Position numbers and translations under genes: made by a program. A stretch of DNA of 13,450 nt from Prevotella sp. (GTDB lineage: Bacteria; Bacteroidota; Bacteroidia; Bacteroidales; Dysgonomonadaceae), in assembly GCA_031263965.1 (NCBI GenBank), contig JAISES010000378.1:1-13450 (forward strand), given 5' to 3'. The notes beneath the pieces are model-generated. The model made no database searches. It was not told the origin of the DNA and saw only the letters and a program-made list of their open reading frames with translations. Below are positions 8,029 through 13,450 of this stretch, one piece after another. Positions within the stretch are counted from its first letter, which is position 1. The number at the start of each line of letters is the position of its first letter.

Positions 8029-9300
8029 TTATGTTTCAATGTTTTTGATTTTTTCTATACCGTACTTGCTACTCATGCCTCTCATTCCCGATCTCATCCA
8101 CAGGCATAATATCAGAGGTATTGCCGCAGCAGGAATTTCCTGTGGCAGGAAGTATTGAATCAGGATAAAAATCGACAAAACGATAAAGTTAATCCGGTGA
8201 TACCGGCCAACAAGCTTCCGGCAGTTGCCGAACAGCATCAACAGTGCGGCAATCCCGTGCAGAGGATGCAACCCTATCGCGTTCAAATTGTAAGAAGTAC
8301 ATGGATGGGTGGAAACAAAGCAAATATAACAAACGATACATCCTGCTATTCCGGCAACAGAAAATAAAAGGAAATCCACTGCCCGGCTATTCCTTTTCCT
8401 GTAATATCCGGCGATAGTAAACCCGGCTACCAGCAAAAAGATTCCCCATGTTATCGGTAACGGCGAGCGGAAGAATGAACGGATAGACTGTTTCGACGCG
8501 CGTCCTTGCCGGTACGCATCTACATTCCTGTCTTCCGAATCAAGCACGGCTAACTTCTCCTTTACCAGCGGGGACGAAACACGGTCACGTATCACTTCCG
8601 CATGGTCGAAAGCAAGCATCAGTCCGACCGGAAGAAACATGACATTCCGTGCATGGATCGTACTGTCGGCCCCGCAACCCAGCACCAAATCTATTCCAAA
8701 AGACAGCCACGGATAAGGCGCCGTACAGATATGCACCCAATCCCGGAACGTCGTTTTTGCTTCCAGGTCGGGATAAGCCACTTGTCCCTTGATATGCTGT
8801 TCGATAATATTTCGCGGACGGGTAGTGCAATTGTCGAAAAAATAATTGTAGCGATACTCTCTGTTTTCCGGCAAAGCATTTGTATTCAGAAAATTGAAGA
8901 CGGATTCCTTCTCTTCTAAAGAAAGATTTAATACCTGCTCGTCAACGGCAGAATGATCGGCAGCATACGAGAACAGGAAATCCCGATAATTTTCTACTCC
9001 TAATATATAATCGGTTTCCCCTTTGACGAAGTGATAGATAAAGTGAGGTTTAGACGAATCAAAAAAGCCGTAATTATAGACCCAATCAATCTGCCGTTCG
9101 GGATCCTGTACCCGAATGGCGGTATGGCCGAAGATAGCATACACCGCTTTATCTCTTGGGTAAACAGTTAGCAGGCTAACAGACGATTGCTCGCTTAATT
9201 TTCCGAAAGTCGCGGATGTTTCTCCGAACGCAAAAGACACTGGAAATATCGTTTGTATCGTAAACAACAGCAGCAAGCATATTTTTGGAGGAAACATCAT
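8029..9300 (-). CDS. DUF4105 (Lnb N-terminal-like) envelope protein with multi-pass membrane tail
   Basis: 423 aa. An N-terminal signal or membrane segment (about 5-25) leads into a DUF4105 domain (about 40-250), which has an NlpC/P60-like cysteine-hydrolase arrangement. FGHTAIRV (57-64) supplies H59, and YNYFFDNCTTRPRN (151-164) supplies C158. Known family members include the N-terminal domain of a bifidobacterial lacto-N-biosidase entry; the actual substrate of the Bacteroidota proteins is not established. Residues from about 280 onward form about four to five hydrophobic segments (near 283-300, 308-329, 343-358, 370-385 and 388-401) ending in a basic tail. This anchors the domain in the inner membrane with the catalytic part in the periplasm. 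Its ATG overlaps the stop of the exosortase-family gene (ATGA), implying translational coupling. Confidence 0.82.
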   Translation of the reverse strand: MMFPPKICLLLLFTIQTIFPVSFAFGETSATFGKLSEQSSVSLLTVYPRDKAVYAIFGHTAIRVQDPERQIDWVYNYGFFDSSKPHFIYHFVKGETDYILGVENYRDFLFSYAADHSAVDEQVLNLSLEEKESVFNFLNTNALPENREYRYNYFFDNCTTRPRNIIEQHIKGQVAYPDLEAKTTFRDWVHICTAPYPWLSFGIDLVLGCGADSTIHARNVMFLPVGLMLAFDHAEVIRDRVSSPLVKEKLAVLDSEDRNVDAYRQGRASKQSIRSFFRSPLPITWGIFLLVAGFTIAGYYRKRNSRAVDFLLFSVAGIAGCIVCYICFVSTHPCTSYNLNAIGLHPLHGIAALLMLFGNCRKLVGRYHRINFIVLSIFILIQYFLPQEIPAAAIPLILCLWMRSGMRGMSSKYGIEKIKNIET

Positions 9301-9920
9301 TCTTTATTTTCGTTCGAGTTTTGTTTCCGTTCGAGGTCTTTTTTTCGGATCCTTTCTTCCCAGACCACCCAAAGCAGGAAGATGATACCATAATAAATGT
9401 AGCGAAACCACCCTTCATGCAGCGCATCGAAACGTTCCGGATGTTGGTTGGTCAAGAAAAGGATCGCACTGATTCTTACAATATTGTAAACCCAAAGGAT
9501 AAGACATCCCAAGGGAATATACCACAGCTTTTTTTTCCACGGGCCGAAATAAAACAACATAATCGTCAGGAAGATGTATAACTGTTTTACGCTGGTGCAT
9601 CCCCAGATGACGCTCAAAGAAATCTTTCCGTCGGGAAAAAAGAGACGCGTATCGTCAAGACACAAAGTCTCCGATCCGGGAAACAAGCAGGAATACCGGT
9701 AAACAAGCATCGCCGTAAACTGTGAGATTTTGTAAAAAAATGGCGTACAGTCGACACCGAAAATAGCAATGTCATGAGCGTGTAAATCGGCGTCAACAAC
9801 CCATTTCCAAAGAAAATGCGTAGCAAGCAACACCACCACAAAATAAGTAACACCTTTGTAGGGTTCAAATTTGTGAGATTTAAATAAGGAAAGGAATATG
9901 TTTATATCTTTTTTCATCAT
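9297..9920 (-). CDS. Exosortase/archaeosortase family membrane transpeptidase
   Basis: 207 aa, multi-pass inner-membrane protein (hydrophobic stretches near 23-40, 112-126, 133-156 and 174-187). Exosortases cut and probably re-attach proteins carrying a C-terminal sorting signal. The family's three key residues are present in order: Cys108 in IWGCTS, Arg149 in NIVRIS, and His168 in LHEGWFRY, with a further R173. The short length, with few extra segments, resembles the compact Bacteroidota subfamilies, but I cannot assign one. No protein with an obvious exosortase C-terminal signal is seen in the window, so its substrate lies elsewhere or is unconventional. It heads the minus-strand run and is translationally coupled to the DUF4105 gene. 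The start could be Met1 or Met2; they are adjacent. Confidence 0.85.
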   Translation of the reverse strand: MMKKDINIFLSLFKSHKFEPYKGVTYFVVVLLATHFLWKWVVDADLHAHDIAIFGVDCTPFFYKISQFTAMLVYRYSCLFPGSETLCLDDTRLFFPDGKISLSVIWGCTSVKQLYIFLTIMLFYFGPWKKKLWYIPLGCLILWVYNIVRISAILFLTNQHPERFDALHEGWFRYIYYGIIFLLWVVWEERIRKKDLERKQNSNENKE

Positions 9921-9928
9921 TCAGGCGG

Positions 9929-9936
9929 CAAAGTTA
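9929..9936 (-). promoter_or_regulatory. Putative -7 element of the exosortase operon promoter
   Basis: CAAAGTTA reads TAACTTTG on the minus strand, an exact TAnnTTTG match 9 bases upstream of the ATG at 9920. The implied leader would be very short or absent. No TTG at the expected -33 spacing was found. It faces the coaX -7 element only 24 bases away. Confidence 0.4.
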
Positions 9937-9959
9937 GCATGTTTTCCAATATTTTCCCG

Positions 9960-9967
9960 TACATTTG
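9960..9967 (+). promoter_or_regulatory. Putative -7 element of the coaX operon promoter
   Basis: TACATTTG matches TAnnTTTG exactly. Transcription would start near 9973, which places the TTG codon at 9965 upstream of the transcript and supports the GTG at 9989 as the coaX start. No clear -33 TTG lies at standard spacing. Confidence 0.5.
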
Positions 9968-9988
9968 CAGCATTTTAAGGAAAAAAAA

Positions 9989-10717
9989 GTGAATATCGTC
10001 ATAGATCAAGGAAATGCGTCGGCAAAAGTAGCTCTGTTTGACAAAGATAAATTGATGATGTCTTTTATGTTCAAACCACTGCGAGAAGCTCAGATGGAAA
10101 AAATACTGAATCAGTTTTCTCCTCGCTATGGAATATTAAGCGCTGTAGCCGATCTTTCTCCGTCAGTCATTGATTTGCTGAGAAAACGCATGGAACGTTT
10201 CATTGAATTGGACACACAAGTATCGTTGCCCGTACAGGTGATGTATCGCACCCCCGAAACACTGGGGCGGGATCGCCTGGCAGCAGTGGTCGGTGCACAA
10301 AGTCTTTATCCGCATCGGGACATCTTGGTTATTGACGCCGGAACAGCCATTACTTATGAAATACTGGACGCTTCCGGCAAATATTGGGGCGGAAATATTT
10401 CTCCCGGAATGACTACCCGCTTTAAATCGTTGAAATCGGCAACCAAACGATTGCCGTTACTGGACGAAAGAGGCGATCTGCCCAATATCGGATATGATAC
10501 GGAAACCGCTATCCGTTCCGGCGTTGTAACCGGAATTACTTATGAAATGGATGCTTATATAGACGAATATAAGTTAAAGCATCCGGAGCTTTTCGTTTTT
10601 TTAACAGGTGGACATTCATTTTATTTTGAAACAAAGCTAAAAAACCCCACCTTTGCAGACGTTAATTTGGTTTTACGAGGATTAAACAGAATTTTGAACT
10701 ATAATGTCAAAGATTAA
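9989..10717 (+). CDS. coaX: Type III pantothenate kinase
   Basis: Phosphorylates pantothenate, the first step of coenzyme A synthesis; cytoplasmic, ASKHA fold, needs a monovalent cation. Motifs (numbered from GTG): DQGNASAK (6-13) for phosphate binding, TLGRDR (91-96) with the conserved Asp95, IDAGTAITYE (115-124), and GGNISPGM (134-141). The GTG start gives 242 aa, normal for the family. The frame extends upstream to a TTG at 9965, but that codon overlaps the -7 promoter element, while AAGGAAAAAAAA immediately precedes the GTG. The 3' end overlaps the next gene by 14 bases. It is first gene of a coaX - outer-membrane protein - lptC set that I recall as recurring in Bacteroidales. Confidence 0.94.
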   Translation: MNIVIDQGNASAKVALFDKDKLMMSFMFKPLREAQMEKILNQFSPRYGILSAVADLSPSVIDLLRKRMERFIELDTQVSLPVQVMYRTPETLGRDRLAAVVGAQSLYPHRDILVIDAGTAITYEILDASGKYWGGNISPGMTTRFKSLKSATKRLPLLDERGDLPNIGYDTETAIRSGVVTGITYEMDAYIDEYKLKHPELFVFLTGGHSFYFETKLKNPTFADVNLVLRGLNRILNYNVKD

Positions 10718-11909
10718 AATTATCTTGTTAATTGTTGCTGTTGCCGGATTGCCTCTATCGGCAGGGGCACAGGGAAATGCTACGAACTCACCGTATTCCC
10801 GCTATGCTTACGGGATGTTGTCCGATCATTCCATTGCCGGCGGCCATGCCATGGGTGGAATAGGTTACGGTTTGCAGGTGCCGGGGCAGATCAACACGTT
10901 GAATCCGGCTTCTTACGCGGCTGTAGATTCACTGACTTTTCTTTTTGATTTGGGAGTGGACTTCAAAATGTCCCGGATGAAAGAAAATGGAGTGAAACAG
11001 AAAGACTATAATGGGAACATCAAGAATGTCAATCTGCTTTTTCCCATAGGAAAACAGTTTGCATTCAGCGCCGGATTTATGCCGGTTTCTGCCGTCGGCT
11101 ATGAGTACGGAGAAAGCGATGGATCTAAACAGTATTCCGGATCCGGTGGACTCCTGCACGCATACGGCGGACTGGCCTATAATTATAAGAATTTTTCCGT
11201 CGGCGCCAATGTCGGTTACTTGTTCGGATCGATCGAACATCACGCTTATTCGCCCATACGGGATAATGCGTATACAGACACGATCACGATTCGTCCGCAC
11301 GATTTGATATATACGTTTGGCGTGCAACAAAAAGTGTCGCTCAACGAAAAGCAATTTTTGATACTGGGCGCTGCATACTCACCCAAAATAAACACAACAG
11401 CCAAAGGTACTGAAACCAGATGGAATGGTGGTGAGAATACTAAAAATAAAAGCATCTCCGATTATGAATGGGCGCAATCAATTGGTTTAGGCGCTTCTTT
11501 CCAAACGCAAAATAAATGGCTGTTCGGCGCCGATGTGCAATGGGAGAACTGGAAAAACGCCAAATTCGGTGGCGTAGCAAACATGCTGAACGATCGCTGG
11601 CGTTATGGCGCAGGACTGGAATATACGCCCGAATTTAGAAGCCGTTCTTTCTTCAAACGGACAAAGTATCGTATGGGAGGATATTATACCAACTCCTATA
11701 TTACTACAGATAAAGGCGTTAAATATGATGAAGTGGGAGTGAGCGCAGGATTAGCCTTGCCGGTACATAACCGTTCTACCCTGCACTTGTCTTTCGATTA
11801 TGTAAACGTACTGCCGAGTATGGCGGGTAAATTGTCGGAAAATTATTTTAAGTTCACGCTTAACTATACTTTTAATGAAACCTGGTTTTATAAACTGCGT
11901 ATTCAATAA
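10704..11909 (+). CDS. Outer-membrane beta-barrel protein, conserved downstream of coaX
   Basis: 401 aa. A signal peptide (about 1-22, cleavage after SAGAQ) is followed by NSPYSRYAYGML, a start typical of Bacteroidota outer-membrane proteins. A glycine/aromatic-rich region of alternating beta strands then spans the whole protein, ending in an amphipathic strand with aromatic residues (YFKFTLNYTF). The GGIGYGLQVPGQINTLNPASY segment (52-72) recalls FadL/OmpP1-like transporters, but I would call it only FadL-like. The ligand is unknown. It overlaps coaX by 14 bases and lptC by 35 bases, implying coordinated translation. The lptC neighbour places it in envelope biogenesis, possibly LPS-related, as inference from context. 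Confidence 0.8.
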   Translation: MSKIKIILLIVAVAGLPLSAGAQGNATNSPYSRYAYGMLSDHSIAGGHAMGGIGYGLQVPGQINTLNPASYAAVDSLTFLFDLGVDFKMSRMKENGVKQKDYNGNIKNVNLLFPIGKQFAFSAGFMPVSAVGYEYGESDGSKQYSGSGGLLHAYGGLAYNYKNFSVGANVGYLFGSIEHHAYSPIRDNAYTDTITIRPHDLIYTFGVQQKVSLNEKQFLILGAAYSPKINTTAKGTETRWNGGENTKNKSISDYEWAQSIGLGASFQTQNKWLFGADVQWENWKNAKFGGVANMLNDRWRYGAGLEYTPEFRSRSFFKRTKYRMGGYYTNSYITTDKGVKYDEVGVSAGLALPVHNRSTLHLSFDYVNVLPSMAGKLSENYFKFTLNYTFNETWFYKLRIQ

Positions 11910-12510
11910 ACCCGGTCGTTTGTTTATTTTTCACCATTTTCCTGTCCTGGCGTTTTGTTGTTTGTTTTTTCTTTCAATTTTTATGGCTTGCGGAAAAAGC
12001 AAGACGGAATTGGTCGGCCTGACGTTTAACGGAGAAACTACGCCGGTTATCCACACGGAAAATGTATTGACGCTGATTTCCGATTCCGGCGTCACCCGTT
12101 ACCGGATACAGGCCAAAGTGTGGGATATCTACGACAAAGCAAAAGATCCTTACTGGTATTTTCCTGAAAAAATATATGTAGAAAGATTTGACAGCTTATT
12201 GTCTGTCGATGCGAATATTGAAGCGGATACGGCTTACTTTTATAAACTCCGAAATCTTTGGCACTTGATAGGAAACGTAAAAGTCTTGAGTATGCAAGGA
12301 GACAGAATTGATACCGGCGAATTGTTCTGGGATCAAAGAACAGCACAGATATATACCGATAAGTATGTGCATGTACAGCAAAAAAATAATGAGGAACTTG
12401 AAGGAATCGGTTTCCGTTCCAATCAGGAAATGACAAAATTCAGCTTTTATAAACCCAGTGTTCTAATGAATATACGGGAAGAAAGGGAAGACACAATTGC
12501 TGCACAATAG
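11875..12510 (+). CDS. lptC: LPS export protein LptC
   Basis: 211 aa. LptC is the inner-membrane-anchored periplasmic link that passes lipopolysaccharide from LptBFG to LptA. A hydrophobic segment (about 22-37) ends in a lipobox-like FMACG with Cys39, suggesting a lipoprotein anchor as in many Bacteroidota LptC proteins; the Phe at -3 is off consensus. The periplasmic part shows repeated beta strands of the LptA/LptC fold: SGVTRYRIQAKVWDIY, YWYFPEKIYVERFD, ADTAYFYKLRNLWHLIGNV, and DRIDTGELFWDQRTAQIYTDKYV. ATG 11875 overlaps the previous gene by 35 bases; an in-frame TTG at 11920 is an alternative that keeps the hydrophobic segment. It is the last gene of this transcript. Confidence 0.88.
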   Translation: MKPGFINCVFNKPGRLFIFHHFPVLAFCCLFFLSIFMACGKSKTELVGLTFNGETTPVIHTENVLTLISDSGVTRYRIQAKVWDIYDKAKDPYWYFPEKIYVERFDSLLSVDANIEADTAYFYKLRNLWHLIGNVKVLSMQGDRIDTGELFWDQRTAQIYTDKYVHVQQKNNEELEGIGFRSNQEMTKFSFYKPSVLMNIREEREDTIAAQ

Positions 12511-12513
12511 TTC

Positions 12514-12528
12514 AACCGCTTCGGTTTT
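12514..12528 (+). terminator. Short hairpin with U run after lptC
   Basis: AACCG (12514-12518) and CGGTT (12522-12526) form a five-pair stem with a three-base loop, followed by further T's. It begins three bases after the lptC stop. The stem is short, so efficiency is uncertain. Confidence 0.4.
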
Positions 12529-12551
12529 CAATTATCTTGTTTTTTTTACGG

Positions 12552-12570
12552 ATGCCAATGCCGTTGGCAT
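12552..12570. other. Perfect 7-bp hairpin in the lptC/HU gap
   Basis: ATGCCAA (12552-12558) pairs exactly with TTGGCAT (12564-12570) around TGCCG. A T run lies on its 5' side on the + strand, so neither strand gives stem-then-U. It is therefore not a standard terminator. Its role is unknown. Confidence 0.35.
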
Positions 12571-12594
12571 GTCACATTCATAACTGTCTTTAAA

Positions 12595-12638
12595 GAAAAC
12601 GATAACTATCGTTTGCTTGAAAGATAGTTATCGTTTTC
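12595..12638 (-). terminator. 16-bp inverted repeat, probable terminator of the HU-family gene
   Basis: GAAAACGATAACTATC (12595-12610) is the exact reverse complement of 12623-12638, with a 12-base loop. Read on the minus strand, the stem ends in GTTTTC and continues TTTAAAG, so it can terminate the HU transcript coming from 12724. On the + strand it also ends in a U-rich arm, so it may work in both directions. Its right arm is also the first unit of the direct-repeat array. Confidence 0.5.
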
Positions 12639-12725
12639 CGAAAGGATAGTTATCGTTTTAAAATTGATAGGTAATCGTTTTCAAATCGATCGGTAATCGT
12701 TTTGAAAAAGATAAGTGATCGTTTT
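12595..12725 (+). repeat. Tandem array of short palindromic units (five direct, one inverted)
   Basis: Direct units start at 12623, 12645, 12666, 12688 and 12710, spaced 22, 21, 22 and 22 bp. The units read GATAGTTATCGTTTT (twice), GATAGGTAATCGTTTT, GATCGGTAATCGTTTT and GATAAGTGATCGTTTT, separated by 5-7 bases that vary but are A-rich. An inverted unit lies at 12595-12610. Within each unit GAT...ATC is a small palindrome followed by a constant GTTTT. The last unit overlaps the HU-family stop codon by two bases. A spacing of two helical turns puts all units on one DNA face, as for operator or iteron arrays. Too compact to be CRISPR. Confidence 0.8.
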
Positions 12726-13110
12726 ACTTTGCCTTTTCGTATTTCACTGTAGCAAGCATTTCTTTCAAGTCGATGCCCGGACGAAATGTTATTTTTTGGT
12801 TCTTGATTAACGATGCGTGAAACTTGTCGACAGTTTCCGCGCCTTCACTCGTGAGCGCTACCTGAAAGGTACCGAAATCACCGAAACGGACAATTTCGCC
12901 ATTGCTAAGATGACGTTTCAGGATTTTAGTCAGGTCGTTCAAAACTGCCAGCACGTCGGTATCACTCACTGTGGTACTGCTTTCGGAGATTTCCCTGCTC
13001 AACTTGCGGAGGGTTAACTCGCCACTGCTTTTCGCCTGTGCATAAAACTTCTTTGGCGCTTGAGGATTACCCGGATTACCGCGCTCTACTAATACATAAT
13101 TTACAGCCAT
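12724..13110 (-). CDS. HU-family DNA-binding protein (Bacteroidota HU-like)
   Basis: 128 aa, longer than classical HU (about 90) and starting MAVNYVLVERGNPGNPQAPKK (first 21 residues paraphrased by this pattern), as in the Bacteroidota HU-like group with an N-terminal strand extension. A helical dimerisation part (about 30-65, including SESSTTVSDTDVLAVLNDLT) leads to GEIVRFGDFGTFQV (71-84), the conserved HU/IHF turn, then the DNA-binding arm region with ITFRPG (107-112). It would bind DNA as a dimer in the nucleoid. Monocistronic, convergent with lptC and divergent from the next gene. Its 3' end abuts the palindromic repeat array, which may simply be its terminator region or could be a protein-binding site. 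Confidence 0.88.
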   Translation of the reverse strand: MAVNYVLVERGNPGNPQAPKKFYAQAKSSGELTLRKLSREISESSTTVSDTDVLAVLNDLTKILKRHLSNGEIVRFGDFGTFQVALTSEGAETVDKFHASLIKNQKITFRPGIDLKEMLATVKYEKAK

Positions 13111-13141
13111 AATGTTTTAATCTTTAAATTTAACATGCGCG

Positions 13142-13149
13142 CAAAGATA
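13142..13149 (-). promoter_or_regulatory. Putative -7 element for the HU-family gene
   Basis: CAAAGATA reads TATCTTTG on the minus strand, an exact TAnnTTTG match 31 bases upstream of the HU ATG at 13110. Transcription would start near 13135. No TTG at the usual -33 position is evident. Confidence 0.45.
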
Positions 13150-13258
13150 GAGGAAAAATTGGAATTAGCTATGGATTTATTACGATTTTTTCGATATTTC
13201 TGTCGAAAACTGACTGACATTCATATTCAACAAATTACGCCCCTTAATTATTTTTACG

Positions 13259-13266
13259 TACCTTTG
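13259..13266 (+). promoter_or_regulatory. Putative -7 element for the partial gene at the right edge
   Basis: TACCTTTG matches TAnnTTTG exactly and lies 26 bases before the ATG at 13293. The upstream element is degenerate (TTA at 13235-13237, 21 bp away). Together with the HU element it makes 13111-13292 a divergent promoter region. Confidence 0.5.
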
Positions 13267-13292
13267 CGGGAAATCATTAAAATAACAAAGCT

Positions 13293-13450
13293 ATGTTATT
13301 GGAGCAAGTGGATAGTACACGGATTGTACTTAACCTGAATACAAAGGTAAATGCCCGGGATATTCAACGACTGATAAATTATGCCATGTACCTGGAGGCG
13401 ACGGCAGGGTCTGTGGCAAAGCCGGAAGAAATAAGCTCGCTGGCAAATGA
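13293..13450 (+). CDS. Small unrecognised protein, 3' end beyond window
   Basis: 52 complete codons are visible, with the gene open at the right edge. The peptide begins MLLEQVDSTRIVLNL and continues with two probable helices (ARDIQRLINYAMYLEAT and KPEEISSLANE). From memory, Bacteroidales carry short proteins with a DIQRLIDYxRYLE pattern, some sitting directly before PIN-domain toxin genes, so an antitoxin role is possible. That cannot be tested without the sequence past 13450. The exact -7 promoter match and short leader support it as a real gene. The in-frame ATG at 13293 is the first after the predicted transcription start. Confidence 0.65.
   Translation, partial: MLLEQVDSTRIVLNLNTKVNARDIQRLINYAMYLEATAGSVAKPEEISSLAN

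Noticed and set aside
9176..9600. Overlapping small ORFs on both strands at the exosortase/DUF4105 junction
   Set aside because: Alternate frames of the two well-supported genes; cysteine-rich shadow peptides with no family pattern.
12595..12725. Repeat array as a CRISPR
   Set aside because: The linkers between units are only 5-7 bases and the repeats are degenerate; no room for spacers and no cas genes in view.
13135..13338. 67-aa plus-strand ORF
   Set aside because: It spans both putative promoter elements of the divergent region and overlaps the better-supported partial gene at 13293 in another frame.

Overview
The window looks like a Bacteroidales (phylum Bacteroidota) chromosome segment. 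The evidence is Bacteroidota-type promoters (TTG, about 20 bp, then TAnnTTTG), a Bacteroidota-style HU-family protein, a DUF6913-type gene beside dapA, and the gene order coaX - outer-membrane protein - lptC. I cannot name the genus from sequence alone.

Left end (1-685): a decayed intergenic stretch. It holds an imperfect palindrome of a dispersed-repeat type (8-85), a reading-frame remnant with three compact hairpins, a secretion-signal remnant broken by an apparent 1-base slip in an A run, and two tiny overlapping ORFs of doubtful reality.

Accessory island (686-4327, + strand): visibly more A+T-rich than the rest. It carries an unrecognised two-segment membrane protein with a long cytoplasmic helical tail (361 aa), a 70-aa unrecognised protein behind a good Bacteroidota promoter, a terminator-like hairpin, and a 723-aa protein with a papain/C39-like cysteine-peptidase core (Q224, C231, H334). 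This is the part most likely to hold something undescribed.

Core minus-strand block (9920 down to 4388): exosortase-family membrane protein, DUF4105 protein with a multi-pass membrane tail (4-bp ATGA overlap), NAD-dependent DNA ligase LigA (3-nt gap), a DUF6913-like protein, and dapA, which has its own promoter. Divergently from 9989 runs coaX - outer-membrane beta-barrel - lptC, each overlapping the next. It combines CoA synthesis with outer-membrane and LPS export functions.

Right end (12511-13450): the gap between convergent lptC and the HU-family gene holds five direct copies and one inverted copy of a short palindromic unit with a 21-22 bp period. The HU gene is followed, divergently, by the start of a small unrecognised gene cut by the window edge.
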